A stretch of 64,000 nt of DNA. Origin: Meghimatium bilineatum. Its lineage: Eukaryota; Mollusca; Gastropoda; Stylommatophora; Philomycidae. The DNA is taken from contig CM067322.1 of assembly GCA_034231615.1 (NCBI GenBank), positions 63,503,032-63,567,031 of the forward strand, in the 5' to 3' direction. The notes beneath the pieces are model-generated. The model was not told where the DNA came from. It ran no database searches and saw only the letters and a program-made list of their open reading frames with translations. The translations under genes were made by a program, and so were the position numbers. Positions 13,001 through 28,000 of the stretch are shown here, piece after piece. The stretch's first letter is position 1; each line of letters opens with the position of its first letter.

Positions 13001-16000
13001 AGATACAATCACACAGGAACTCAGTTCTTTGAAATCAAGAAAAAGCGACCAATAGCTGGGTAAGATTTCTAAACATCAGAATCACAAGCACAGCTGTAAC
13101 AAAAAAACTTTTTCAATGCTTGTTTTATACCCAATCCAAAGAAATAGTAAAAGCCACCCATGATTGATAACAATTCATGTGAGGAATTACTAAGTAGTGG
13201 CCTTTCGTACACATATGCTTATGTACGGCATTGACAATAATCACGACGTGACAATCCTTTTGACTTGAACATTTGGTTGCGTGCCTGGAGCAATATAGAA
13301 GTTCGGCATAACCAGTAGTCAATTGGTGGCGGGGAATGAGCACAGTGAACTCTATCTTGGCTGCAGTGGCCAGGAGCAGTGCATAGGTTGAAAATTACCT
13401 TCCTGGAGGTGTGATAATTATTCTCTGGCTCTGGCCCAGGGTGGGCCGAAAATCCACAGACTTCCCAGCAGTATAATGCCATTTAATGGCATTGAGTCAA
13501 AGGGCAAGAGCCCATGGACCGCTGGATCAGCAACCAACCAACCCGACAATAATCACAATAGATTATGTTGAAATGTCCTAGAACATTGACAATAGTCACA
13601 ATAGATTATGTTGAAATGTCCTAGAACATTGACAATAGTCACAATAGATTATGTTGAAATGTCCTAGAACATTGACAATAATCACAATAGATTATGTTGA
13701 AATGTCCTAGAACATTGACAATAGTCACAATAGATTATGTTGAAATGTCCTAGAACATTGACAATAATCACAATAGATTATGTTGAAATGTCCTAGAACA
13801 TTGACAATAGTCACAATAGATTATGTTGAAATGCCCTAGAACATTGACAATAGTCACAATAGATTATGTTGAAATGTCCTAGAACATTGACAATAGTCAC
13901 AATAGTTTATGTTGGAATGTCCTAGAACATTGACAATAATCACAATAGATTATGTTGAAATGTCCTAGAACATTGACAATAAACACAATAGATTATGTTG
14001 AAATGTTCTAGAATATTAATTTTACAGTGACTATAGATCAATGTATATTTGAGGTTCGTGTCTTCTCTGAGACTTTGGAAAATTTGCACGTCTCAGGATC
14101 AGAATGCAAAAGCAAAAGATGCCATTATAAGATTCTATCGACAATATAGTGCTATGGAAATTAAAATTAAACACAAGCTAAGCTCCATCAGAACAGAATG
14201 TTCTGTATCATTAATGGTATCTCAGCAAGAAATGTTCTGAACCTGAAACAGCACATGGCAAGGACACTCTCAGAGTACACAAATCTGTGGAAGAGGCTTG
14301 TCCTCTCCTGCATTATGTGAAAAAATCTGCCATCTCCTCAACACAAGTAACAACGGCAGAAGAGAAGTTTTGAGAATTGCAGGGAATCACAGCAGACTTG
14401 AGAGTTGTAGAGGAAACTATTTATAGGTATGTGAAATACTGATATTCTTGTGCACGACGAGTGAATGGTTAGTGTTACATCAATAAGATGACACAAGTTG
14501 AGCTGTGAACCATATATCAGGGATGAAATTATAAATCAAAACAGATTAGCTTCAGGTATGTCTGTGATGTCAATACCAGCAAAGATGCTTGCATTGCTGG
14601 AAAGGATCTGATTGCAAAGGTACAGAGAAGCACTGAAAGAACACAAAAATAAACACACATATGTCCAACTATGACTATACATGTCTCCTAATTGTGGCAA
14701 AGAATTCTAAACAAGAATTTAGCTTTTTCGTAATTACACACACCAGAGAGATGCAATAACTCAAGCCAGAGACTGTTGTCATAGTCACTTGTATTAATAT
14801 GCCTGTAACGTCAATGTTTTTAATGTGTAATGTTGAGAATGAACCCAAACCAAATACCAATAAGAGCATATAACAAAATAATATCTGGGAGTAAAGCCAA
14901 AGGTAGACCAAGAAAACGGTGGATAGAAAACATCAAGATAGTCTTGAATAGACATGGACAAAATGCAGCAAGAGTGACACATCTGTCCTTGGAATGACAG
15001 CTTAAGCTCCCACCCTTATGGCAAGTGTGAATATGATCAACCATCATTCACCTGGGAACAGACAATAGTGATTGAATATTTAATAGCCAGAAAGTAAACA
15101 CTTGTGACATTCACCCTATAGGCTTCTGAACTTCAGGTTCTAACTCATTCCACACTCTCAATACTCACCAGATTTGTACAATTTGATTTTAATTTCTTCC
15201 CATATTTAAAGAGGGACCTTAAGGGCATTAATTTCATGAGTGGTTTTTTGAGGGTATGAATGCAGAAAGATTGCCAAAAATTTCCACTGATGAGAGGAGA
15301 AAATTTGTTCAATGTTGAGAGGAATATTCATCCGTAAATGGTTGAAAGTTAGTTAGTTAATCATCAGATCATCATCACTGCACCCTGGACAAATCCATAG
15401 GTGCTCCAATCTCTCCCTGAGTTTATCCGCTATACACCTCTGCTGACAGTTCCAGTTCTATGTTGGCTGACCGTCATTCTTGTGCAAACTGCTCCCCTCT
15501 GGTGACCCCAAATTTCAAATCCTGTTCGTTAATTCTAGCCATTGAATAAGAATCGTCATCCATGTCAAGTTCATGTGCTGTCTTCTGTAGGGAAGTCAAC
15601 AAATCTGCCCGATCCATTGCCCTTGCCAGGTGTATAACAAAAGCACCTGATGCCAGAAAGTCAGCTCTCTTGTTGCCCCAAACGCCAATATGCCTAGGCA
15701 CGAAAATAAAAGTCACCATCTCCAACCACAACCCTCTCAATATCTCAGTCCATTGTTCACAAACAAGACCCTTTTGTACTTTCATAAACATACTCATCGA
15801 GTCACTTAGGATACAGGTCCGTACAGCCCTCTGTGAGCTGATCCATTCTAATGCCATATTCACCACTCCATGATCTCCATAGTCATACTGCTCGTAGTCA
15901 CAGCAAAAACTCTGCTCTCTTCATTAACACATTTTCCTGCACACTTAGCTGTGAAGGCCCATAAACTATGAACATGTCTAACCACCAATCCACGTGTGTA

Positions 16001-19000
16001 TATCCTTTAGTAAGCTAGTTTACAATTATGTAATTTCTATCCTGACACCGGATAATTGTTAAAAAATTTGTGTTATTGTTTGTGGATGTTTTTGAAGGGC
16101 AATATTTTAATTTTTTTGTTGTTAGAGATATTTAAATAATATTTGTACATGTAAATAAATAATTGAATACTGCATATATTGGTATACGTTTTGTTTGTGT
16201 GTTTGTGGTACCAGACGTGTGAGAAAGTGGTAAAGACATTTTTTTCACACACAAAAAACAACAAATTATAACCACACAAAAAATTGTTATTAAAAAATTA
16301 CCTTTTTTTCTGAATTGTCTGAAGTAAATCATTCTCTGAAGCTAGGCCTAGCTGTATTTTGAATCGCTACAAACATTCAATGTCTGGCTTGTACATAACA
16401 AAATCAGCATGGTGTACTGTATATTCTACAGTGAAAACTAACTACATCCCAAGAATTCATCATCAGAATCATAATCCATAATGATTTTAATGAAAATATT
16501 ATAAAACAAGTCTATAAAACCTGACTCACTTTCATGACGCTGTGCCAGTTTGAAAATGTTGACAGATGTCGTGGATTTTGATATTACAGTGATTAGCCAT
16601 CTTTCTTGGGTCAGTACAATATTGGAAATGGAAGTTAATCAAACAAGAAAGCTATGATTCATCAATTTCAGTTACGTGAATACTAACATTGCTGTTTTCA
16701 GCCTCAAAAGAGCTCCATAGAAACCGGCAGATTCTTCTGCCGAAAGCGCTGTGAACCTTGTAAACAATGAGCAGAAATTTCTGCTAATGACTTGTTAAAG
16801 TATATAATCACATCCCCTTCACTGAAGTTCTCATTGACCAACACCTGCACCTCAGCCTCTACCGCCACTTGCCTCCATTCCTTGCTTGCCTGTCAAGTGT
16901 AAGCATAACTCTTTAAGAAGTTTTGCAATCCATGGGTGGGCGTATCCATTCTGCACCAGCAGCTACATCATGCAACGTACACACGCTTTGTATGATACCC
17001 TCTGCCTGTCCCATCTATGATTTTCCTCTCTTCAGTCTACTACCTTTGACTTTAAGGATTTCCTTAATCCTTATGTTGAAAAATAGAGGTACGCCCTTGT
17101 GGTCACGTTTGAACATAGTTTATATGTTATTATTTAACTTTAATATTTATTTTTCTTGTGAATTATGGGTGATTGCACAATTATTTTTCTTGTGAGTAAT
17201 TGATGAATGTGGCATAATTATTTTTGGAGTTAGTGGTGAATTTGGCATTATTTTTTCAGCCAGCATGTGTAATTTACATATTCATAAAATACTAATTAGT
17301 CTGTCAATATTAAAAAAACTTTGAATTTATAAAAAATCTAACTTTAGAAATGTTATTTTTATTTTTGCTTTATTTCAGATTGATGGATTGTGCTCGTGAA
17401 ATGATCAGAGAATCTCTGCCAATCAAATGTCTTGAAGCAGTTATTCTAGGAATGTATCCTTAATTATAAAGCCCTGGTATAATCTATTATTTTATGATAT
17501 TATTTCTAAACGGTCATGGTGACCTGATTGCCCTGTAATGCAGCAACCATTATTTGTTAATGTTATACATAAAGATATAACCAAATTGATCATCCACAGT
17601 TGAAAGGGTCATATCCATTTGCAAGCCCATTTACCCACTGGCATGAGTACTTTGCCTGTGTGATCATAAATATTATGGCATGTCAAAGTCAGGTTATCAA
17701 AACATTACCCCAAAAAAAGCAAACACATGTGGAAAAACCAGAAGTCATAAAAAATATGGCCGGTTGTCAGAGAAAGTATGGTTAAATTTTAGCTGGGCTG
17801 CTACAGATTAATGTATCGTTCAGAACCATGGACAGTAAATAAACAATTAAAAGACAGAAAGGATGCCTATGATATGTCGATATATAGAAGAATATGGAGA
17901 ATATCACAGAAAGAGAAGTAAATAAACAAAGAGGTTCTAACAATGCTTATAATAAAGAAAGAATATTAAAGGAAATCTACTTCTTCATCGTTCTTCAGTC
18001 AGATATCAGGTTACAGCACCAATAGCTTCAATGAATTATGTGATTCGCTTCAGGTCATCCATGGAACCCCTCAGGTCTGGAAGTAGTGCCATCTCAGTAG
18101 GCCATATTTTCTCCCTCTCTTCTTGGTAGGGTTGACAGGCATGTAGAATGTGTTCTGCAGTCTCTGGGCTCAGTCCACAGTTGCACAGGTCTGTCTCGCC
18201 AAACTTTGGCTTTCGGAACATGTGGCTTCTCAGTCTGTTGTGGTCAGTTCGTAGTCTGAAGATAATGGTTTGTTCCTTGCCTGACATTTGATGGAAGGGA
18301 TCATTTGGTTCTGCAGTTGAGTGCATGTGTTTCCACTTTTTCTTATATTCTGTTTTTATCATAGTCTTATATTCATAGTATTTATTATTACTTTCTATTT
18401 GTTCTAGTAATCCCCCTTTTCTTGCCAGGAGATCAGGTTTTTCTTTTCTAAGTATACCACAGTGACCAGGGATCCACTGCAGTACTGTTTCTTTGGTAGT
18501 ACTGCTGAGGTGTAGTAAGCAGGCCATAAGTTCATTCATGTTCTGTGGATCTTTCAATGCCTCCAATACTGACTTTGCATCAGTTAGAAAGACTATATAT
18601 CTGTTGTGACTCTGCAAGAAATTTATGAGCATTTTGGCTGCCTCTATTATGGCTTCCATTTCTGCTTTGAAATTTGTGGAATGTTTGACTGTGGGTATGG
18701 ATTTTTCCATTTCTTTTCCATCTTGTGTTACTATATATATTCCCACTCCTCCATTTAATACTGCTTCTTTTGCTGATCCATCTGTATATACATATATCCT
18801 TTGGGTATGCTTTCTGTATGTGATTCTTAGTTGTCTCTTTTAGTACTTGTATAGTAGTTTCTGTTTTGGAAATAATGCTTGGTATATTGTCCATACCGGT
18901 AATTCTTGGGAAGTTTTTCATGTCCCAGGTTGGATATGTGTTAAAGGTGTTTAGTGGTTTTAGGTTTTGCAGATCTGTATCTGTGAGCGATTTCTGAAGC

Positions 19001-22000
19001 TGTTTAGCGGAGTGTAGAAAGCTACGGGGTATCTCTTTTGAGTCACTCTTTTTTTAGGTCTGCTTAATCTTTGGTTCATTTGATGGCTTTCCAAACATTT
19101 GAATTTTGCATAATGTGTGAGAATTTTTTCATTTTTTCTTTCTCCTGCTGATGGTAAACTTGTGAATGTTTCCATTTCTGTGATTGGGGTAGTATTCATA
19201 CCTCTTGTTATAATTCTGAGATTGCGGTTTTGTATTTTTGAGATCTTTTGAGTGTTACTCTTGGCTTCAGTGCCCCAAGGTGACATTCCATATTCCAAAG
19301 CTGGTCTTATGTATCCTGTGTGTGCTCTATTTAGAATTTTTCCATTTGCACCCCAATTTGTTCCAGCCAATTTTTTACGGAGTGCTGTCCTCATTATACC
19401 TTTTGTTTAGCACTTGTCAATGTGCTGTTTCCATGTAAGTCTTGGATCAAAAGTGACTCCATGGTATGTAGGTTTCTCATATTTTCACAATATTTGACCT
19501 TTTATGGTTAGTTGGATTTTCTGTGGTTTGGTGGATATGCTAAAGATTGTATTGGTAGTTTTTTTGGACATTAATAGACAGGGCCCATTGGTCTGTCCAC
19601 TTGCCAAATTGTCCATAGTTTCCTGTAACTAATTTTGTTGTGCCTATACTCTCTTCACTGCACCATATTGCCAGATCGTCTGCATACATTGCAGCACTTA
19701 CTTTACATGAAAGGATTTGGCCAATGTCATTCATGAATATAAGGAATAAAGTGGGGATAGAACAACTCCCTGTGGTACTCCATGCTTGAAGAGTTTTTTT
19801 TCTGCTGTGCTTCATCTCAAGCTTCACTGCTGCTTTTTTGGTTGTGCTGGTAGTGTTTTATCTAGCAATACATGTACCTGGTCACTTTATTTTGATGTAA
19901 TTTAAGGAGGAGTCTATCTTTCCACACACAATCAAAGCCTTTAACCATGTCTACCCACACCACTGATGTCTGCTTTTTTCCTGAAAAACATTCTCTACTT
20001 CCTGAACAATTAGTGTGATCTGGTCCTCAGTTGATCTACACTTTCTGAAGCCATCTTGCTGGTTTAGTAGGATTTTATTTCTTTCTAGGAACCACATCAT
20101 TCTTTTGTTTACCAGGCGTTCCATCAGTTTGCACAAACAGCTGGTCAGACTTATTGGGTGATAGCTGTCCACCATGTTTTTTTTGGTTTGCCGTTCTTGT
20201 GAATGGGAATCATTATGGTGGTTTTCCACACCTGTTGCATTAGGCCTCTATTCCAACAATTGTTGAACAACTTTTATTAGTTGTTTTTTTGTTGGTGGTT
20301 CAATATGAATTACCAGTTTGTTTCGTATGTCATCTGGGCCAGGTGATTTCCTAAGTTTTAATACTGCTAGTTCCTCATTTAGTTCATTGATTGTGAATGG
20401 CATATTCATGACATCTTGCTTATCTCTGCTAATCTCTTTTTCTATCTTCCATAGCTGTTTTCTCTTACTTGTCTTCTCCTATTTTCATCAACTTTAGGGC
20501 AGGCAGTACTTTAGTAATTCTGTATAAAGTGATTTGAAGCCTTCTTTACTGTGAGTACATCTCCGCCATTCTCTATAGCCACTTGTGTTATTTTGTTATC
20601 TTCATTGTTGAGCATTTTTGTTATTTTCCATAATTTTCTTCCCTCTTTGTCGGAGTTTAACTTATCTGTTTTTTCATGCCAGCTTTTCCTTGTGTTTGTA
20701 ATTGTGGTTTTTCTTAGTTTGGCTATAGCAACTTTTAGTGATATGTTTCTGTGGATGGGCTTTTTTCTGCTGTGTGTGTCTCTGACCTTTGATACTTCTT
20801 TCTCCAACTCATCCAGTTCATCAGACCAGTACGGCTTGTAATTTATTTAGCACCTCTTGGTATGGTTTGCTTGCCTGCTTGAAGAAGTTCAGAAGCCAGG
20901 AGTTGTGCAGTTTTGTTCACATTTTTCATCCTAAGATTTAGGGTTTTTGTGAAGTTGTCTGTCAGGTCAGCATACTTACTCCAGTTTGCTTTCTTTAAGT
21001 TCCATCTAGATGTGGTTATGGGGCCAGCAAGAGTGTGGTTAATGTTAATGGTGAGTTTCATGGGGCGATTGTCACTTCTGACAAGCTGCTCCAGCATTTC
21101 CCTGTAAGTTATTTTGGCTAGAGTATCTGCTGCAAAGGCTAGGTCTGGGGTTGAGGTTGTGTGCCATCTTCTAGAATAGCAAGTTGGGTGGTCTTCAGGT
21201 TCATTAAGAAGTTGAAATTTCACTGCACACTGCCAGTCTTCCACTTCTTCTCCTCTAGGATCTTGTTCTGTATATCCCCAACTCTGTGAGTGACTGCTAA
21301 AGTCATCAATCACAAGACAGTTATCTTTTTCTGTGTTGATTGTGTGTAGAGATAGGCTCTTGTCTTGTGGACAGTAATAACTATATACTGTAACCTCTTT
21401 AGTTGGAAGGGTTAAACAGGCTCCAATTATTTCAGCCTGTTCTTTAGTGTTTACTCAGATTGCAGAGGCAGTTATATTGTTTTTAACCAGTATAAAGACT
21501 CCTCCTTTGTGTTTTGTGTCTCTTTTCTCTATCATTCTGAAATGTTTGGTATCCTCGGATGTTGAATCTATTGTTGTTTGTTAGGTGTGTTTCCTGTATG
21601 CATGCTATATCAATTACCTCTTTGTGTAATCAATTTGCAAGTATAGTTTTGTTATTGTAGACACCTTCAGCATTCCACTGCAATATTTTCAAGTGCTTAT
21701 TCTTGTCTTTGGAGTCTGCATCATGATCTTTATGTGTATTTTTTGAACCAGTAGTTATTTTCCTCTGATCTTTTTTTCTGGCTCCACAAATTGAGACAGA
21801 GGTACCACCAGTCACTGAGGGTGGACTCCTTCGAGACTTAGAGCCCAGCACTTCATCCGCCTGATGGGATTCCACAGATGAAGCACCAAAAGGAATAATC
21901 TGCAACCTTTTATTTTACATATGAAGTCATTGCTTGGCACTGTGGTTTTCAGCCTTGACAGTCATGCGCTGCTAGACTATTTTGTACCTTTCGGTCCAGT

Positions 22001-25000
22001 GTCTCCATCTTCTTACTTTTAGGTCAGGATGTGCTTCCTTATCCCTTATCCATCCAAGGATTGTCCACAGGGCAGTGGAGGTTTCATTTTGGAGTTTTTC
22101 TTCTCCTAGACAACCTGCCTACCAGGGTTAATGAGCACCATCTGCCCGGGATATAGTCAGAGTTTCCCTCTCCTAGGATAATTTTTTTCTTGCCAGCAAT
22201 TTATTATCCTTCCTCTGTGGTTTGTTTCTTGTGATCTAAGGTACCTCCAACTCAAGAATGATAATTTAAGAGTATTCCTCTCTGTTGTTCCAATATCCAT
22301 AATTCCCCCTTGCCCTACATAAACCTTATCCCTCCCCTCCACCCTGCACATTTCTGGAGTGGTGTCAGTGACACCCAGGACACATTAAAACACATGACAC
22401 CTTGTTGAAGACCATTTCTTGAGGGTAAAGTCAAAGGGAAGTGAGCAAGAGTTAGACAGATATACAAGTGGGAAGTGACATCACAAGATAGACAGGTTAC
22501 AGTCTAGCAGAGTGCACCACCAAAACAAAACAAGTGACAGGAGATGTTGGAGGTATGTTGCAGCCAACCAAATTAGTTGTGTCATCTCTACTCTTTGATG
22601 TTTCAGAGGTTTGACAGCACTTGACTAAATAACCTGAATCAAAACTAAACCTAATCCAGACATTTTTTTCCCCTAAGATGGTGTAACTGTAATCATAATT
22701 TCTACTGCAATCTTCTGTATTTGAATGGGCTATGAATAAGAACAATAGCTTGTTCTGCACTTTGTCTAAAAAAGTTGTTGTTGCCATTATTTCTCAGAAA
22801 TAAACAACTCATGTTAGAGTGAAAGCAATCAGTTTGTTGTTTTTGTGTGTAAGACAAAACACGCTTTTTTTTAGTGAAATAGGAAGTGGAAGTATTATCA
22901 TGTGTAGCAGTAAAGAATTTGATTACATAGAAACTAATATTAGCGAGTCATGAAATATAATTGATTGAAGTATGATCATTGAAAACTAAAAACCAAGATA
23001 TCAAATATTAGTCCCAAAAACTTCTTTATATTGACAATATATTTGTGATTGATCTGGAAAGAATACAGTGTATTATACTCAGTCTTATACTAAGATAAGA
23101 TTTGGAGAGTGTCTATTATTGAGATAATGTTGTTGAGATGTTGTAGAGTGTCTTTTAATGAGATGTTGAAGTGTAATTTATTGAGTTGATATGTTGAAGG
23201 GTGTCTATTATTGAGATAATGTTGTTCAGATGTTGTAGAGTGTCTTTTAATGAGATGTTGAAGTGTAATTTATTGAGTTGATATGTTGAAGGGTCTGTTT
23301 TATTGAGATAAAGATGCTGGAGTGAGTCTTCTGCTACTTTAAGAGTGTCGTTTATTGAGATGAATGCTGCAGTGTCTTTTACTAAGATTAGATTTTGGAG
23401 AGTGCCTTTAATTGAAAGGAGATATTAGAGTAGGTATTTTTTTATTAAAGTTGTGAGTGACATGATAGCTGATTCCCTTAGGGATGCTGAAATTCTGAGA
23501 ACATGCTACTTCTTAGGATGGAATATAGATGCTTTGTTTATAATGACTGTTGGTAGTCGATCTTCTACTTCTTGCTATTATTTCCATAACTATTATAGAT
23601 ATCTGACCAATGGTATGATGGGCGTGGAGCGTTTCACCCTTAGTTTTAAGACAGTTTTCAAGGGCCACCTACACAGACACATCGTCCTAGGAATCTCCTA
23701 TAGAGGTTGTTATGGAGCCATTGGAATGAGCAGACGAAATGATCTCATGTTTAAACCAGTACAGTTCAAGGTGAGAGTATTAACCTGATCGACATTTAAA
23801 CTTGAGATTTACATATAGAACTTGATCAATTGGTCAACTATCCCTGTTCATGCCGTTGAGATGTATGCATACCTGCCAACTTTTTAAAGGATGATTACAT
23901 ATAATGCCTTTCATATATCCGTAATGATACATAAAATTATGTATTTAGTAATAACACTGCGAACAAAAAAAAAGTTGTTTTTTTTACAAGTATAAAATTA
24001 GTCAATTCCTACTGAAAATGGGTTGAGAAAAACGAATATGACATCAGAAAATGTTTATTAGCTCTAGTTTTTGAGTTATTGTAATTTCAATATTTGTATT
24101 AAAAATCCTATTTCTTATTGTTTCCTTTTCCTCTTGTATACCACTTCTGGAGCTTCTCTTGTGACATTCCAGCAGTAGTCAGCAAGCATGGATGTATTCC
24201 ACTTACCCTGGTACCTTTTTTCCATCAATGCAATGTCTTGGTGGAAACGCTCCCCATGTTCATCACTTACTGCACCACAATTTGGAGGGAAGAAATCAAG
24301 ATGAGAATCCAGGAAGTGGATCTTAAGTGACATGTTGCAACCTAATTGTTGATATGCTGTCAGAAGTTCATTAATAGCAACAGGATAGTTCTCACTTCTA
24401 TGATTGCCCAGGAAATTTTGTACTACACATTTGAAAGATTGCCATGCACCTTTCTCATTCCCATGAATAATGGCATCAAAATGCTCATCTTTCAACAGTT
24501 CCTTTATCTGTGGGCCTACAAATAATCCTTCCTTTATTTTACCATCACTAAGGTAATGAAATTTTTTCCTCAAGTACTTAAATGCCTCTCCCTCCCTATT
24601 CATGCCCTTGATAAAGTTCTTCATTAGCCCCAATTTAATATGAAGAGGAGGTAGAATTATTTTATTTCTATCAACCAAAGAAATTTGCTGTACATTCTTT
24701 TCACCAGGCTCCATAACCTTCCTATCAGGCCAAGTTTTCCTCATGTAATGAGAAGTTCTCTGTCGACTGTCCCATTCACACAGAAAGCAACACTATTTTG
24801 TGTAACCTAATTGCATGCCAAGTAAAATTGCAATAACTTTCAAGTCTGCACAAATCTGCCACTGATGATCATCATATTTTATTGCTTTAAGAAGTAATTT
24901 CATATTTTCATAAGTCTCCTTCATGTTGACAGCATGGCCTATAGGGATAGAAGGTAATGAATTGCCATTGTGTAGCAAAACTGCTTTCAAACTTAACTTT

Positions 25001-28000
25001 GATGAGTCAATGAATAACCTCCGCTCTTGTTGTATGTGCTCTATTTTCAAAGCTTCCATAAGCCCATTAACATCATGGCAAGCAACAATGCTATTATTCA
25101 TTGTGAAAAATGGAGTTAGAGATTTCTGACGTTCTCTGTACATAGACACCTTAACATTTTTATCCAGGAGATTCCACTGCTGAAGTCTTGATGCAAGAAG
25201 TTCAGCTTTTGTTTTAGATAAGTCAAGATCTCGAATTAAGTCACTTAGTTTATTTTGAGAAATTCTATGTAGAATATCAACAGAACCTATTGGTGTGAAT
25301 TGAGTATCTTCCTGTTCAAACTCAGGTTGTATTTCTTGACCACAATCTGCATCAAGCTCTATAACTTTCTGGTTGGGTGAGATAGGAACAGGCAGATCTT
25401 TTCCATGTGGTACTGGCCGTATAGCTGTTGGAATATTGGGGTAATTCAAAGTCCACTTCTTCTTTTTAGATATTCCGTGTTGGAGAGGAGGCACCATACA
25501 AAAATAGCAGTCACTTACATGATCTCTCGGCTCTCTCCATATCATAGGAATCGCGAAAGGCATTGACCGCACTTTGCCATTCAGCCAACCACAGAGTTTC
25601 ACAGTACATGTAATACAGCAAATGTGAGGTGCCCAGGGTTTGTCTTGATCACCTATCTTACAGCCGAAGTAAAGATGATATGCAGTTTTAATTAAAGGTG
25701 TAATTTTCCGTTTTTGAGACGACAACGTCCCCTCGCCACAAACATAGCAAAAATTGTTAGCACTATTAACGCACTTTCGTGACATTATGGAATCCAATCT
25801 TTACACAAATTTAGACATTTATAGCACTGGAAAATAAAATATATATATACTACTTGAAAATATTAATTATATACACATGTTGAAATATGTGGTTTGTTTT
25901 TTACATCAACACACGATTTAAACAATATAGCGGCCATTGAGAGAAGTCGCACAGTGTCAACATGCATTCGTCGCTGAATCAATTTTTCGTAAGAAAAATT
26001 TTCCACTTTTTTCGACACAATAAACAAGGAATATCACAACAATAAGAGCAAACTGAGAATTTTTAATGTGTTATTCGTTTTTCTCACCACATTTCAGTAG
26101 GAAATGATTATTTTCATGTCTGTAATTTTTTATGTGTTGCGCAGTGTAATTACTGCAGTTCCTCCCTCTCTGGTTCACATTGAAATAAAAATTATCATTG
26201 ACAGCACAATAGATATGTTTTCAATTTTGGGGGGGGGGGGGGGTTAGGCCTTAACGAAGACTGGTCATTCACCATCTTTGTGTGAAAATCCACCTTTTTT
26301 ATGAGAATTTTGATGGCTTATTTTTGTAAAAATTCATGGGGTGGGGGCCCATCTCAAGAAGTTATGTTCTAATTTCCTGGGGGGAGGGGAGAGTCTAGTT
26401 GTCCTCGATTGATGATTAAAATATAGCATGCATTTTTTCTTCTTTTCAATCCCCAAGAATTGCAAGCAATTAACTCTTACTTCCTATGTGCAGTATGTGC
26501 TTACTTTATGCCCAGGAGACTTCAGCTTTTGGCTTAGTGCGATGCCTATTGAAGAAGCCTTCTACTTTACTTAGCAGGCAAAAGAGAGTAATTTTTGTTA
26601 CAAAATGTAATGTGCACTTGATTATCGTGAATCATATATTTTTTTAAGAAATTGACAATAATCAACATCAATTTTCAGGTTTACAATATACTGTAAATAT
26701 CAATATTCTATAGGCCTATTAGTAGACCCAATTGTAACACTTTGTTGCAGTTTCGCATATCAGGTATGACATTTTTTTACCATAGTGCAAAAATAACTGT
26801 ATTAATAAATTACAGCATAGGCCTTATAATTAGATACGGTAATTATTAAAACATGCAGATTATTTTTAAGTTTAAAAAAGGACTCGCCAATTAAGTCTTG
26901 TAAATACATTAGTTACAACTAGAACTGATAGTAGGCCTATAAATTTTGGTCTCTTGAATTGGGGTGTACTGAAAGCTTAGTATTATTCAAAATACACATG
27001 ATTGTCAATGTCACAAATAAAAACTGTGTAGTAGGCCTAATACTATATAAATTATTATGATTAGGACAAATAGAAGGAAAACATACAGAGGCAGCCTGTA
27101 TATTTGTAAAACTTATCTTTACTATTCACTGCAACACACTTTGCTCATACAGTTCCTAAGCATGTCACATGTCAGGTGTTCTGTTCAGAGACAAGAATTT
27201 GATTGGTTGTGATGGTATATTACAACTTGTGTTCAGGATTACCACACTGAAACATTTTACTTCAAATAATTTAAATCTGGTGTTATAAATGTTTTGTTGT
27301 AATCAAAGAAGTGATTTCACTTATTTGAATTTTCTTGGCTTCTTAAAAATGAGCTGCACAAATTAACTTCATCATCATCATCAATTACCGTCTCTGCAAC
27401 AAAGGTTGTCTGCAACAGACCTTCAACGTCCCCTGTCTCTAGTTTTGGTGATGTACTCTGCAAGACTGTAACCTGCCCATCTTGTGAAACTACACTCCCA
27501 CTTGTATCTCTGCCTACCTCTTCCTCACTTCTCTTTGACTTTACCCTCAAGCAAGGTCTTAAATAAGGTGTCATGTCTTTTAATCTGTCCAACATATTTT
27601 ATTTCACGATCTTTATTTCTCTTAGTAATTATTTCTTCATATTAAGTGTTTATAGAACCTCTTTGTTTGTTTTCTTCTCTTTCCATGATGTTCTCCCTAT
27701 TCTTCTATGTACCCACATCTAAAAAGGCATCAATGTTGTCTTCTAATTGTTTGTTTACTGTCCATATTTCTGAGCCTTACATCAATATAGAATAGATAGT
27801 AGCATTTTTATAATTCTCACTTTTAACTTGTTTGTAATTTGTTTAGATGTTACTATTTTCCTCATGTTATTGAAGGTACTTTTAGCCATTCCTATCTCCT
27901 TTTAACTTCTGTTTCACATCTGCAATCATTTGTTACTATGTGTCCAAGATAATGTTTTACTTGTTGTAGTTTCTCTCCATGTATTTTTATGTTTAGCTCT

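Noticed and set aside
13545-14017. Possible CRISPR array (regular 43-bp period)
   Set aside because: There are no spacers: the whole 43-bp unit repeats. The genome is eukaryotic.
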